DNA of 64,000 nt from Epiperipatus broadwayi (lineage: Eukaryota; Onychophora; Udeonychophora; Euonychophora; Peripatidae). The position numbers were made by a program, and so were the translations under genes. The stretch is taken from positions 682,001 to 746,000 of the forward strand of contig JAQFVV010000274.1 of assembly GCA_028023455.1 (NCBI GenBank), written 5' to 3'. The notes beneath the pieces were generated by a model. The model searched no databases, was not told where the DNA came from, and worked only from the letters and a program-made list of their open reading frames with translations. Each line of letters starts with the position of its first letter. Position 1 is the first letter of the stretch. Positions 36,331 through 48,569 of this stretch are shown in pieces.

Positions 36331-39300
36331 AAGGGTATGGAGTATTATAAGGTACAATATGAAACCATGAATTAAAAAAAGAGTAGATAAAATCAAAAAT
36401 TATAAGTAAGAACTTATTACGGTAAGTAAACGAATTACCCCCCCTCTCCCGATTAATGATAATAATAATAATGGTAAACCAAGATAATAAAAATTTAAAT
36501 TATTTAAAAACGTATATAATAAGCCTTAAAATTAAAAGTTTCTATTTAAAAAAAATTTTGATTTAAAATACAATTGAAAAAAAAACAAAACAATTTTACT
36601 GTTCTGTTCTTTGTTATTGAAAACTATGAACAAATAAAAGATAAAATTCTTAGTATATTTTAGTTATTATCTTTTATTATTGCATGTTTTAAATTCTTAC
36701 ATAACAACAGTTTTAAATGCTAAATTTATCAAAAAGTATACTAAAAATTAACACGATTTCAAAGATTACAAAACAAAAAACATTCAGACAATTATTACTA
36801 AATTGAATCTTAGAAAAAATCGATATAAATTTATATCTATATTCCCCATATTCAGCTATACATAGTTCTAAAGTTTTTACATTGCTTATATGTGTGTATA
36901 TATAGTTCTCTTTCCTAATATATACATATCTTGTTATTTACAGATAGTTTTAAACGGTTAGTATATTAAAAAAAATATTTAACATATATATTAAATGTTT
37001 TTAAAATCTATAGGATGACATTCAATAAATAGGCATTTGATTTTAAAATCTAAATCTAATTTCCAGCTAACATGTAACGAAGGCGTCAACCATTTAAAAC
37101 TAGCTGCGCAAGTCTAAAATAATAATAAATAAGACATTGTATTATCGTTTACTACTGTTTCGGTCTGTATCTTGGATGGAAATGGACATTTTAAACTAGA
37201 TTTTAACATGGAATTCCCACCATTAAATGTTTTTATCACACACACACATATATATATATTAATAGAATATAAATAACTTCTACAGTTTCAACTGTACTAT
37301 CTGTGTTTAAACTCTTGAAACTGTAGCAGTTGGCTGTATTCTATTACCATATATGTTCCATCTAGTTTTATACATTGTTTAATTTATACTTATATGCATT
37401 GACACGCATTCAGTACATATAACTTTTATTTACATTCATCTAAGGAAAGTTGCTTAATTTTATAATTGTTTAATTGAAGCATTCTTTAATATATGTCTAT
37501 ATAAATAGGAAATTAATTTTAATGCTCAATCGTACAATTTTAAACGTTACTTGTTAAATGCAGCCTAACGTAAATGAAAAGAAAATAAATAAATAAATAT
37601 ATGTAGTATGAAAGATTAGTCTGTTTATTTTAATTAAATAGCAGATATTAAAGTTCAAATTTGCATTAAGAAACTTTAAAATAACTATTTATTTAATTAA
37701 TTTTCAGTAATTACCAAGACTATTTAAATAATAGTTGAAGTTTCTTCTGCTATAAATGGTTACTAAATACGGCAGCTAGAGTATAATTCAACTGTTAATT
37801 GTAAAAAGATTTGGTAATTATCAGTAACTTCATGTTTATTTATTAATACACACACACATATATATATATATATTGTTAAAAGTAGGTTGCCTTGACAATA
37901 GGTTGAAATTGTTGATTGTTATTGATATTGGGATTGTCTAAGTGTTGACTGATTTTAATAATTATATACATATATGCAAATGAAACCAAGCAAACCAATT
38001 TCCATAAGCTGTCAAAATAGAAATGTATATATCCACTTTCACTGCCAAAAAAATTGGAAAATAAAAAGGGCCCTACTTATTTTCAGTCTGGGATTTTAAA
38101 TAAGTTTTAATTTTTTGATAATGAAAATTGGATGTATACATTTATCTTTCCACAGCTCATAAATCTTGGTCGGCTTTTTTTCATTTATACATATTTTAAT
38201 ACTGGGTTTATTTAAATATTTATAATATATTATATAAGTCAATTTGAATAAGGCTGCGAGATCATCCTGTCTGAATAAATATGATCACTAATAAAATATC
38301 ATTGTGTAATCTGTAACTACAAGCAGATAAAAGTGGATCCATATTTTATTTGCAACTAAATTTCTTCAATACTAGGGGACATTGTAGTAATATAGTTTGT
38401 ACACTGGAAATTTATTGAATCAGTTTTTACATATTATTAGTACTCTATAATTCAATATGCATACAACATAATGGCCGATGATGCTTACTTAGGCCATGAT
38501 TGTGAGCCAAATATAACTGAAAACTAGCTAACACAACGATGATGATGATGGAGATATGGAAGAAAAACAAATATTGATATAATAAGAATGCAAAGGGAAA
38601 TTCTATTGCTTCCATACTAGTCTAATTATATGTTTAATATAATCACAATCTATATGTATCTTCACTAAGCACATTTATATTCTGTATGTGCGAGTGTTGT
38701 GCTACCATGAAATTAACATTTGGGCATCTGGATTAACAAGTTACTCCATAACAATTATCTACGACCCCTACCATTCATCTTCTTAATAGAGCAAGAAGAT
38801 TGGGTTTATGTTATATGAGACAAAAGCAATTAATTTTCATATTTTCGAACACTAATTAACTATATCTTTAATTAAGGGTCGAAAACTAAAAACACAAAGT
38901 CAGTTTTAATGAGGTATAATAAATATGTTTATTACAAAAGAAATAAAAAGTCTATACATTACAATTCAAACATATTTTATATGCTCTCAGTTCTTCCATG
39001 ACTTAACCCGAATTTACGTTAATAACATTATACATCTTTTTTTTTGAAAGATGTACATTTATAATTATATTTTAGTCCCTCGAAAAGTATAAAACGCAAA
39101 GACAAGTACACATGTTAAATGGACTACTATATTTATAAATGCATAGATGTGTTTTAAATAAGTATAGTAAAACCCGATAGAAGCAATTAAAGTTGCTTAA
39201 GTTTGGCAGAATATAACACTTAACTTCAATTAAATTTGTATACACAAATAATACATGTATCTTAGAAGTTCAGTGAGGGTGTAACTAATTATCGTTCTTT

Positions 39301-39362
39301 ACTATTTCATATTTCAACTATATAGATTATGAATAAAATATTTTATTAGTTAAACATCATTC
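36331..39362. other. 3-kb AT-rich stretch, few features
   Basis: Two short (CA)n(TA)n microsatellites (about 37240-37258 and 37849-37873) and a partial hammerhead-related string on - at about 37283-37302. No gene recognised. Confidence 0.45.
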
Positions 39363-39985
39363 TAAGGGACTTGAACTTCAAGCTTTCTACATCTACCCAA
39401 CCTATGTTATCCAACCGATACACATATCACATACATGTGTAAAAGATAAACGATCTCTAATATACATATTTCGTACTGAGACAGCATTCATCAGTTGGTC
39501 CAGACCCACACTTATATACAATCAGTGCTCAGTTTATATTAAGATAGCAAATCTGTAAGCTTTAATGGACAAGATTTAATCTTCACCACTTTCCAACTCT
39601 TCAGCCTTTAATTTCATTGAAAATTCAAGGATGGAATGCTCAAAGCCCTTGTTGATGCCAATATTATTGACATACGCATGTTAACATCAGCAATAGCTTT
39701 GAACATTCCATCCTCAGATTTTCAATGAAATGGATGACTGAAGAGTTAGATTGAAGCTTGTCCATTAATGTTTAAAGATTTTCAATATTAATATAAATTG
39801 AACAATTATTGTATATATGTGTAGGAGATGGTGATTTGGACCAACCCATGAATGCTGGTTCAGCATGAAATACGTATATTGGATATCATTTATCTTTTAC
39901 ACATGTATGTGGTTATGTGTATCAGTTGTATAAGATAGATTGGATAGATGTATTAGGGACTTGAAGTTCGAGTTCAAGTCCCTTA
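39363..39985. mobile_element. F1 foldback, two inverted units
   Basis: Two F1 units in inverse orientation joined near 39690. Each outer end has a tRNA-like arm; the right one shows a terminal hairpin GGGACTTGAA/TTCAAGTCCC around the B-box region. The left hammerhead (39457-39498, -) keeps CTGATGA and GAAA; the right (39841-39882, +) reads CCCATGA and is broken. Confidence 0.8.
39457..39498 (-). ncRNA. Hammerhead-like motif, F1 family
   Basis: Stem I CCAA/TTAG (one mismatch), CTGATGA, stem II TGCTG/CAGTA (one mismatch), GAAA, stem III TAT/GTA. Core intact, stems slightly eroded. Confidence 0.6.
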
Positions 39986-40505
39986 TAATCACATTAAATT
40001 TAGTATAGATAATATGCATATATTTAAATATTATTTAAACATCAATGAATATTGTGACATCATTAATGATTTGTTGTCATATAAACACCTTCTTACATGG
40101 TTTGGAAAAGCTTGGTGACTTGGGATTGGGTGAACCAACGACTGATTCTGGTGGGGCTTGAAGTTCTTATGAAATCCAGAGCAATAAAATCATAAGCCTT
40201 TTTTTTAAAAAAAAATATAAACATGGTTTGTGTAGCTCAGCAAGCATTATTTTCTCTTAAGTTATTGAATGAGAAGGAAATTATTTTAATTTTCTTGTAA
40301 AATGTTAGAAATTGTGAAATTATTTGTATTGTTTCCAAATTTAACAATAGCATTGCATTATTTCTAGTATTGATATTAACAATTGTTTCAGGTAAAAGAT
40401 CCTTGTCCACATTAAAATTAACAATAACCAATAACGTTCAAGCTTAACACAAGAACGACTTTCAAATTTAGTTAACTAATAATTTGTTAAGGCATACTCT
40501 TTACC

Positions 40506-41010
40506 TAAGCAATATATATTAAGGCTATAACCTTAAGACTAAGCACCTAAATACATAGTAGGGACATCTACAAATCTTTAACACAAGATTAACTACTTTA
40601 AGAGGCAAGAGCAGCCACTCTTATCTTCAACCTACTTTTTAATTATATAGGTGAATCTAAAGCATTTTGATTTGAGAGCGTGAAGCTATTGAATACTTCA
40701 CTGATTAAGTTCACAATTTCTATTATAATCTAACGTCAGTGTAAACCTTTTATGATTAGAAATATTTTAAGACAATTTAAAGTTGTAACTAATAAATTGT
40801 GGACTTAATCAGTGAAGTATTCAATAGCTTCACGCTCTCAAATCAAAATGCTTTAGATTCGCCTATATAATTAAAAAAGTAGGTTGAAGATAAGAGTTGG
40901 CCACTCTTGTCTTTTAAAGTGATTAATCTTGTGTTAAAGATTTGTAGAGATCTCTACTGTCATATTTAGGCACATAGTCTTAAGGTTATAGCCTTAATAT
41001 ATATTGCTTA
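40506..41010. mobile_element. Palindromic MITE, family M1, copy 2 (long form)
   Basis: Arms of about 215 bp beginning TAAGCAATATATATTAAGGC; the first 100 bp match the short M1 copy at 3930-4129. The centre (40720-40800) is non-palindromic. The inner arm segment, CACGCTCTCAAATC and neighbours, is almost perfectly paired. Confidence 0.88.
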
Positions 41011-41316
41011 AATTTGGGTAATGTAAGTATAGAAGATAAAATGTGTAAAGGTTTAGATTTGGACGATATTGTGAAACAATTTTCATGTATGAAAGCAAGA
41101 AAAATACATTTATAAGCAACAGAATTATATATATATAATACATATTTTGCAGGTTCATCCGTGTTAAAAACTTTTAATATTAATATACTGACGTTTTGAC
41201 TTGGTCACACAAGCCATCCACAGAGTTATAAAAGGTAGAAAGACGGTTGTAGAGGCGCTACAATCACTGATTTGAATAAAATGTTAAAATTCCACCAATA
41301 GCAAAAAATGTTAAAT

Positions 41317-41850
41317 TTAGGAATGTTTTTTAAAAAAATCTTTCCAAATAGGAGGAAGTTTACATGTATCATCTCGCTTATTGATACAATCTGGTCTTTT
41401 AAGTATCTCAATGGCTTCTCTAATTTTGCATTGGTAGAGATTATCACATCTGGATATGATCCTGGTACTAGAAAAATCAATTTTATGACCTGAATCTATA
41501 GTATGGAGTGAGAGTGCTGATGATGATGAGTGTTGTTTAACTGCATTAGCATGCTCATCTCTCCTAACACTGATGCGACGATTACTCATACCTATGTAAG
41601 AAGCTTTACAATTTTTACATGAGATTTGATAGACACCATGAGATTCAAGTGGGATTGAATCCTTAGGCTTGGTTATTATATTGCTGATCTTTTGATGAGC
41701 AGAAAATGCTGTATCTATATTATAGCATTTTAATATACGTCCGATACTGTCTGTAGTTCCTTTTACATATGGAACACAAATCCTAATAGCTGATTTATCA
41801 TCTTTTTGTTTCCTATTTTGTCTATTTTGGGCTTGAAATAAGGCTTTTTT
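41317..41850 (-). pseudogene. PLE GIY-YIG endonuclease, left arm copy
   Basis: The same protein as the right arm on the opposite strand: a GIY-YIG nuclease domain with VYQISCKNCKASYIGMSNRR, then RDEHANAV, LHTIDSGHKI and CKIREAIEILK. The ATG-bounded part is 41589-41317, but the frame is open upstream to the dimer centre. No RT domain. The PLE nuclease nicks the target for cDNA priming in intact elements. Confidence 0.8.
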
Positions 41851-41860
41851 TTATAAATTT

Positions 41861-42475
41861 GTAATTATAACTATAAAAAAAGCCTTATTTCAAGCCCAAA
41901 ATAGACAAAATAGGAAACAAAAAGATGATAAATCAGCTATAAAAAAAGCCTTATTTCAAGCCCAAAATAGACAAAATAGGAAACAAAAAGATGATAAATC
42001 AGCTATTAGGATTTGTGTTCCATATGTAAAAGGAACTACAGACAGTATCGGACGTATATTAAAATGCTATAATATAGATACAGCATTTTCTGCTCATCAA
42101 AAGATCAGCAATATAATAACCAAGCCTAAGGATTCAATCCCACTTGAATCTCATGGTGTCTATCAAATCTCATGTAAAAATTGTAAAGCTTCTTACATAG
42201 GTATGAGTAATCGTCGCATCAGTGTTAGGAGAGATGAGCATGCTAATGCAGTTAAACAACACTCATCATCATCAGCACTCTCACTCCATACTATAGATTC
42301 AGGTCATAAAATTGATTTTTCTAGTACCAGGATCATATCCAGATGTGATAATCTCTACCAATGCAAAATTAGAGAAGCCATTGAGATACTTAAAAGACCA
42401 GATTGTATCAATAAGCGAGATGATACATGTAAACTTCCTCCTATTTGGAAAGATTTTTTTAAAAAACATTCCTAA
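41861..42475 (+). pseudogene. PLE GIY-YIG endonuclease, right arm copy
   Basis: Open frame without ATG from the dimer centre. First come two copies of a 22-residue Lys/Gln-rich segment (from the 66-bp duplication), then a linker (ICVPYVKGTTDSIGRILKCY), then the GIY-YIG domain (VYQISC at about 42151, SYIGMSNRR at 42190-42216) and a C-terminus DTCKLPPIWKDFF. Identical at protein level to the left arm over the last 90 residues. Confidence 0.82.
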
Positions 42476-42844
42476 ATTTAACATTTTTTGCTATTGGTGG
42501 AATTTTAACATTTTATTCAAATCAGTGATTGTAGTGCCTCTACAACTGTCTTTCTACCTTTTATAACTCTGTGGATGGCTTGTGTGACCAAGTCGAAACG
42601 TCAGTATATTAATATTAAAAGTTTTTAACACGGATGAACCTGCAAAATATGTATTTTATATATTTAACCCGTGCAAATCTTCGTTTTAACATATATTTAT
42701 ATAATATTTTATTTTTATATATTTCATATTTTTTTAGGAGAGGTTATTTAAAATAATTTGAAGGATGTGACAAACCTTCTACTTCGTGATGTAAACTCAT
42801 AAAACAATCTATTATATATATGTTGCTAACTTTCTTAGACTAAT

Positions 42845-43515
42845 TGTAATTCAATCAAAGGGCACTAGGAACACTTAGATATGAAAAGTTTAAATTTCAA
42901 TGTATGTTAATAATATTATGCTAAACTGCTTTTGATATCTTGAACTAAAATCATACTCTTAGCAATTACTGGTGGACAAGAAGGGTGAGAAGTATAAATA
43001 GGTCCTAAATTTATGTAAATTTGCACAAATGAGTTAAATCACCCACTTTTTCAAGGGAGGGAAACAGAGTTAGAATTATTAGTGATGTACCATGCCTCAT
43101 TTATTTCGCACTTGAAACCATTTCTCTTGATGTACACAATGTTGGATAACATAGTATCAAATATATGGCTGATTTTATATTTGAATGTACATCAGCCACC
43201 ATCTTGTGCACTGAAAAAAACAATTTCAAGCACAAAATAAAAGAAGGATGGTACATCACTAATAATCGTAACTCTATAAACAAAAAGGAATCCTGCCTTC
43301 CCCTCTTGAAAAAATGGTTGATTTAACTCATTTGTGCAAATGTACATAAATTCATCTCACATTTATATATCTCACCACCCTGTCCACCAGTCATTTCTAA
43401 GAATATGATATCAGTCCATGAGACTGAAAGGGGCTTAGCATAATATTACAGCATACATTAAAACTTAAGCTTTTCTTATCTAAGCATGCCTAAGGCTTAT
43501 AATTTGATTGAAAAA
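42845..43515. mobile_element. 670-bp foldback element
   Basis: Left arm about 42845-43125 and right arm about 43225-43515 are diverged inverted copies sharing TTTGCACAAATGAGTTAAATC, TAGTGATGTACCAT and GGTGGACA. Many substitutions and small indels, so old. Spacer of about 100 bp, no ORF. Confidence 0.8.
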
Positions 43516-44194
43516 CATTATATTGTAATTCATACTTAATTCAAAAATAAATTCTATTTCTAGTCTATGAATAACAAAATGCAGAATCCATGTTATCAAT
43601 GCACAACCCATGTTATCAGTGTGCAAAATAGAGCAAATTTTCTGAAATATTAATAGACAAACATATTTTCAGTACAGTACACCAGATTCATGGAAATCAA
43701 TTATTAAAGTGAATAAATCATTATACTTTAATTGTTTTTTAAGAAAATAATTAAATGTCTGGATATGATTTAAAATGTAAATATTAAAATGGTATTAAAA
43801 TTATCCAATATTAACCTTTCACTGAATAGCCAACTTTCTATAATTTAGGTATATTTGTACAATTATATTGCATATTTAATAAATTGTTTATTATATTTAT
43901 AAAGTATTCCTCTTTGATGTTTCTTTTTTTCAAACCACTTTCCACATGCAAAATAAAAACATTGTCAAAAAAAAAACTTTCATTGCAAATAAATTAATGT
44001 TCTACAAATACAGATTTAAATTTATTCTAAGAATAATGTAATTTTTATATGAAATATATGATGATGAATTATTAAATGTAGGATATAAAAAAGGATTTTA
44101 AATATGGTACATAAGTTTTATCCCATAGATGGATTAAAGGCAATAAGATTACACATAGAAAAAGAAAAAAAAACATGTTAAAGAGAAAATAATA
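43516..44194. other. AT-rich non-coding stretch
   Basis: Nothing recognised beyond poly(A) and poly(T) runs. Confidence 0.4.
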
Positions 44195-44440
44195 TTAAAA
44201 AAAACATTTTTTAAATAATGTATTTATGTAAACAGCCAACTAAAAAGTTAAAAAACAACAAATTAATCCAAGTAAAACACTTGTATTGTCATTTCATATA
44301 AACATTTGAACTTTTTGATTTTCATGGTCTCAAATGCTTTTATGAAATGACATATTTTTTAGTTGGATTACTTTGTAATTTTTCAACTTTTTAGTCAGCT
44401 TTTTACATAAAAGCCTTATTTAAAAAAGTTTTTTTAAATA
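44195..44440. mobile_element. MITE with long terminal inverted repeats
   Basis: Arms of about 110 bp; both ends read inward TAAAAAAAACWTTTTTTAAA, then AGCYRACTAAAAAGTTRAAAA and TGTCATTTCATA. No ORF. Confidence 0.8.
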
Positions 44441-44776
44441 TTTTTAATATTTCAGTTATAAATAAAACATATAATTTTAATGTGAATAAAATAATTTTTA
44501 GTCATCAGGCTTTTTAAATCATCTTTATTTATATGCAATATTATCAATACAATGTTAATGCAGTCATTTTTCTATAAGCGTTATTTGATGAACATATATA
44601 TACATATATTTAATTTTAATTAATTTATTAAATATAAATTAAATCAATATTAACATAACTTTTTTTTACAAATGTAATGTTTCTATCAGATATATATTTT
44701 TATTTTAATTGATTAAATTAATTAAGTATGAGTTAAATCAATATTATCAAAATTTTATTCTACTAATGTAAGATTT

Positions 44777-44847
44777 CCATTGGCTCAGTTGTTAAGGAGT
44801 TTTCTTCGAAAGTGTAAAGATGTGCATTCAAGTTCTAAATGGGTATG
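44777..44847 (+). pseudogene. tRNA-like sequence (SINE head or tRNA pseudogene)
   Basis: CCATT...AATGGG acceptor-like ends, an A-box-like TGGCTCAGTTGTTAAGGAG and a B-box-like GCATTCAAGTTC in tRNA spacing. The anticodon arm is imperfect. It is followed by AT-rich sequence with CAGACAGAAACACAGACAG, so a SINE remnant is likely. Confidence 0.5.
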
Positions 44848-44989
44848 AATTTTTTTCATTGTTAAAAATTAAAAAATGATGACATACAGACAGAAACACA
44901 GACAGGGAAAGCTAATATAAAAGCATTTAAAATGAATTTCATTGTGACATATTAATAGTAGAATGTGTGGTTTGTTTTCATCAGTTATG

Positions 44990-45330
44990 TCTTATCATTT
45001 TAATAATGCACTTAGAGTATCATCAAATGTTGATAAGTTAATTATTAATGGAAAAAATACTGTTTACAAAATCAAATATCATATATAAAATTGTATGTCA
45101 ATGTTGGTAAAGTTATATTGGTGAGTCAAAATGTGCATTAAAAAATTCATGAAAATAAATTATGTATAAAATTGTATTATTCTATGGATAGATTTAAATA
45201 TATGTTTGCAGTTATTTGTAATAGAAGTTTTGTTTGACAATGTTTTCATTTTCCGACAATGTTTTCATTTTTTATGTGGAAAATGATTTAAGAAAACCAA
45301 ACCCAAAGGTATATTTTAAAATATGATGGA
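44990..45330 (+). pseudogene. PLE GIY-YIG relic
   Basis: Broken frames give NTVYKIKYHI, then SYIGESKCALKN, then FYVENDLRKPNPK, in the same order as in the PLE ORF at 15112-15570. Stops interrupt each block. An old PLE 3' remnant. Confidence 0.5.
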
Positions 45331-45645
45331 TGATTTATTAAATAAACAATATATTTAGGTAAATAGTTTCAAATTATGTAAGATTGTATCATTCAAGTAT
45401 ATATTGTATGACTTAAAATTTTAATTATAAATGCTACTGGAGTTGACAGTTATTGGTAAAGTTAGTTATATGGTTATTTCTGGTTTAAATGTCTCAACAT
45501 TTATTTAAAATTATAATTAAATAGAAAAGAGAAAACAATTAGTATATATATATAGTAAAAATTATGGAGTTAATTCTAAATGTTTTGTTTATTATATATT
45601 ATTGTGTCTAATATATATATATATATATAACAATAAAAAATAAAT
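45331..45645. other. AT-rich non-coding stretch
   Basis: Probably PLE 3' flank and short TA runs; nothing else recognised. Confidence 0.4.
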
Positions 45646-45898
45646 ATACCAGTAATTAACTATTATATACAGTTTTTCAATCCATAGAAGTACTTTGTGG
45701 TAATTCCTTAACCTTTCTCAACTGCCATTAAATTTTGAATTTAATGGTAGTTGAGAAGGATTAAGGAATTAATTGAAAGCACTAATTAATTACTGTTATT
45801 TAATTTAATGGCAGTTGAGGAGGATTGAGGAATTAACTGAAAGTACTTCTGCATATTGAAAGGCTGTCTATAATAGTTAATTATGTTATATTTATTAA
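45646..45898. mobile_element. MITE with inverted repeats and an internal third copy
   Basis: Ends share TAATTAACTATTATAKACAG and GAAGTACTTT; the CTCAACTGCCATTAAAT block occurs three times (45715-45731 on +, then twice on -), so one arm is partly duplicated. Confidence 0.8.
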
Positions 45899-45979
45899 TT
45901 TTATTGTTATTACAATAGTTTTAATTAACAGACATTTTATTATATATATATTAAATACCCCATAATTATAATAATTCAG

Positions 45980-46057
45980 CCACACTCCCCCTTTATATAA
46001 AGAAAAGCTTGAATTTTGCAAAATTCAGATTTTTGTTTATTTAAAAGGGGAGTGTGG
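45980..46057. repeat. 78-bp hairpin with GC-rich ends
   Basis: CCACACTCCCC at 45980-45990 pairs with GGGGAGTGTGG at 46047-46057; inner AAATTCA/TGAATTT arms also pair. Looks like a minimal MITE. Confidence 0.75.
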
Positions 46058-46349
46058 TTTAAATAATAAAGCTGTGGGACATTTAAAATATTTTATAGAG
46101 ATTTCAGCTAGCGTTATGCATTGTTTCTCTTTAATATGTATATGAAATAATCCCAGGGCATATCGCTAATTGAAATTAAGTATCAAATTTCAAATCACTC
46201 TCCAAATGTTAAGAAATTTTAACTGCACACTCTGTGGATAAATAAATAAAAGTCCAACTCTCAAACGGCCAGCCCAAAAAAGGTATCTCTTGTAACCGTA
46301 AACTGCTACAATGTTAAGTATTTATATATATATTAGGAAACTCTTTGTA

Positions 46350-46405
46350 TATGTTTGACAACTACTGGATCTAATAATATGTTTGACAACTACTGGATCT
46401 AATAA
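46350..46405 (+). repeat. 28-bp tandem duplication
   Basis: TATGTTTGACAACTACTGGA plus eight bases occurs twice without a spacer. Confidence 0.9.
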
Positions 46406-46675
46406 TTATAAATGCATTTAACTTTATTGAAAAAAACATGCTTACTTTACTTTTCTATGGCTTTGTCTTAAGTCCGACAGAAATGTCTGTAAGTACAAGA
46501 TAGCAATTCTATTTTCTGGGGTTGCCATGCATCTATATCAGTGCAAAAATTTTTTTTAGTTGTGGGAAAATGTTTTTTTAAATAGTTTTTTTTTAAAATC
46601 ATTTTCATAGGGCTACTATCATGTAATTAAGTAAAAAAGTTCCTAAACAGATTTAAAATATATATTAGTAGTAAT

Positions 46676-46767
46676 AAATTATAAGGGATTTGAACACAGA
46701 CGTTCAATCTCCCTTCAGCTATCCACTCTATCTCATACAAATCTGTGTTCAAATCCTTTATAATTTA
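46676..46767. repeat. F1 terminal arms joined (deletion foldback)
   Basis: ATTATAAGGGATTTGAACAC and its inverse GTGTTCAAATCCTTTATAAT lie about 50 bp apart with F1 arm sequence between them; the whole F1 body is missing. Confidence 0.8.
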
Positions 46768-47615
46768 CATCTAAAATACCAAGTATATAAATTATACTTG
46801 TATTTAATCACATATTAATAATAGTAATAATTGCATTATTCATCCCTATTTGGGAGCATTCCAGTACCGGAAATCACAGGATTGAAATTCAATTCAGGAT
46901 CTTTAGCTCCCGAGTTATTGCTTTCTTAATGCACTAAATCGAGTAGGGCAAAATATGCAGTAAAATATGGTAGATTGCTGAGTCTTTCTACAGAACTAAA
47001 GTGCAGAAGATACCAGAAGGTTTCAAGTAACATAAACAGAATTATCCTATTTATAAATAGTTATAACTAAACACACAAACACACACAGCCGTAGTGGGAA
47101 GTTTCGGCACTGTACGCACCCCCCTATCTCTTTCTCTAAACAGTCAGTAGAAAGGTATAGCTTGCTTGTTCACTTATAAAATAAATTTCAAAGAAATTCA
47201 AATGACTGAGATAAATTTGAATCAACACAATGGGGTCGAATTGACAGGCACCCCAATTAATTGTCGTTTAAACATTTGTTTTCATGTCTGTACATGTCTC
47301 CTACATAAAAAAATTATAACCTTTTTATTAGCATATTTTAAAACTATTTTTATTTTTTTTAAAATTTTATATTACTTATAAAATATTTGCTTTTTTGTTT
47401 TTCAGATAATAAACAAAATGTCTACTACTAAAAAAAACAAACAAAAAAACAACAAATAAATATTAATAACAGCGAAAGATTGTAAATAAGTATCATTTGG
47501 ATTGTTTTAAAATTTTAGAATTAGGCGAAAACAATTTTCATTTCTGCAAGTTTAGAGGAAAAAAAATACAAGCATAAGAGTATGTTGGTACTACTGTAAG
47601 CCATCTTTATCTACA

Positions 47616-48569
47616 ATGTCTTCGGAAATTAAAAAAATTGATTTTATTGCCTTACAGATAATCCAGCCGATTATTGTAATTTTTGGATTAATTGGAAATA
47701 TAATTAATATTTCAATATTTAAGCATTTTATAACCAAAAATTCAATGCACACATATCTTTTTGCCTTATCCATATCTGATTTCATAAATTTGATTATCAA
47801 CTTTTGTTCGGAAATAGTTTACGATTGGGCTGATCTTTGTCGCCTACATTTTTTTTTCTCTTTACTGAATGACATAATATTTCAATTTTTAGAAAATGTA
47901 TTCTTTGCCTTCAGTAATTTTATAATTCTTGCAATGACGTTTGAGCGCTTCATGGCTGTAAGTCATCCTTTAAAAACTTCCCAGCTATCTAGACAGCTAC
48001 TAATTCAAAGATCAATATATATATTTATTATCTTATGTATTGCTATATATATTCCATACTTATTTTGCTTTACTTTCGATAACAACAGTACCTATTATAG
48101 AGTTAATACAGACATCACAAATACCCATTTGTATAAAATATATTTGTGCTCTCGTAAAATTGTGGACAGCGTTTTACCGTTGGCGTTAGTATCCATAATG
48201 AATTGTAGAACAATTTACATCTTTAAACGTGTTTCTGAATCTCGCAGATGTAGACACCAAAGCAGTGAGAAAACTCTACAAGAAGAAAAACGCTTAACAT
48301 TTATTTTGATAACGATATCAATTCTATTTGCTTTCTGCACTATACCCGATACGTTCAGAAGGATTATGTTATATACAAGTGGATTAAATGTAAACCCGTT
48401 GTTTTCTCATCTATTTTATATTCTAAGTGAAAATTTAAAACTCATGAATTACGCATCGACATGCATAATATATATTCTGATAAACAGTTCTTATAGAAGA
48501 ATGCTATCGGGTTTTTTCAAAAGAAACAAAGTAGTTTTCTTAAATGGTAAATCCTCTATCAAATATTAA
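47616..48569 (+). CDS. Class A GPCR, neuropeptide (FMRFamide-receptor-like)
   Basis: A 317-residue intronless seven-transmembrane receptor. Approximate helices: 12-35, 45-68, 83-108, 132-152, 182-204, 226-250 and 264-289. Class A marks are G27-N28 (TM1), LSISD with D55 (TM2), ERF at 110-112 followed by MAVSHPLK (as in FMRFamide and related peptide receptors), P188 (TM5) and F238-x2-C241-x2-P244 (TM6). TM7 has TCIIY at 282-286 in place of NPxxY. The usual TM3 cysteine (3.25) would be residue 86, which is Asp; C75 or C178 may form another bridge. Sequon N157-S-T lies in extracellular loop 2. A pyrimidine-rich TTTTTTGTTTTTCAG at about 47391-47405 could be the 3' splice site of a 5' UTR intron. 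AATAAA-type signals follow near 48621 and 48679. The ligand is unknown. Confidence 0.92.
   Translation: MSSEIKKIDFIALQIIQPIIVIFGLIGNIINISIFKHFITKNSMHTYLFALSISDFINLIINFCSEIVYDWADLCRLHFFFSLLNDIIFQFLENVFFAFSNFIILAMTFERFMAVSHPLKTSQLSRQLLIQRSIYIFIILCIAIYIPYLFCFTFDNNSTYYRVNTDITNTHLYKIYLCSRKIVDSVLPLALVSIMNCRTIYIFKRVSESRRCRHQSSEKTLQEEKRLTFILITISILFAFCTIPDTFRRIMLYTSGLNVNPLFSHLFYILSENLKLMNYASTCIIYILINSSYRRMLSGFFKRNKVVFLNGKSSIKY

Larger units (their letters stand above)
41136..42663. mobile_element. Penelope-like element inverted (head-to-head) dimer
   Basis: Two nearly identical PLE 3' segments (left arm about 41136-41850 on -, right arm about 41875-42663 on +) meet near 41860. Outer ends share CACGGATGAACCTGCAAAAT. 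At the centre the right arm carries an extra exact 66-bp duplication (41875-41940 and 41941-42006). Near each outer end there is a degenerate hammerhead-like string (stem GGCTTG/CAAGTC, GAAACGTC). Inverted PLE copies of this kind are known for the group. Confidence 0.85.

Noticed and set aside
41226-42566. 84-aa and 61-aa ORFs in other frames of the PLE dimer
   Set aside because: Out of frame with the GIY-YIG domain and explained by it.
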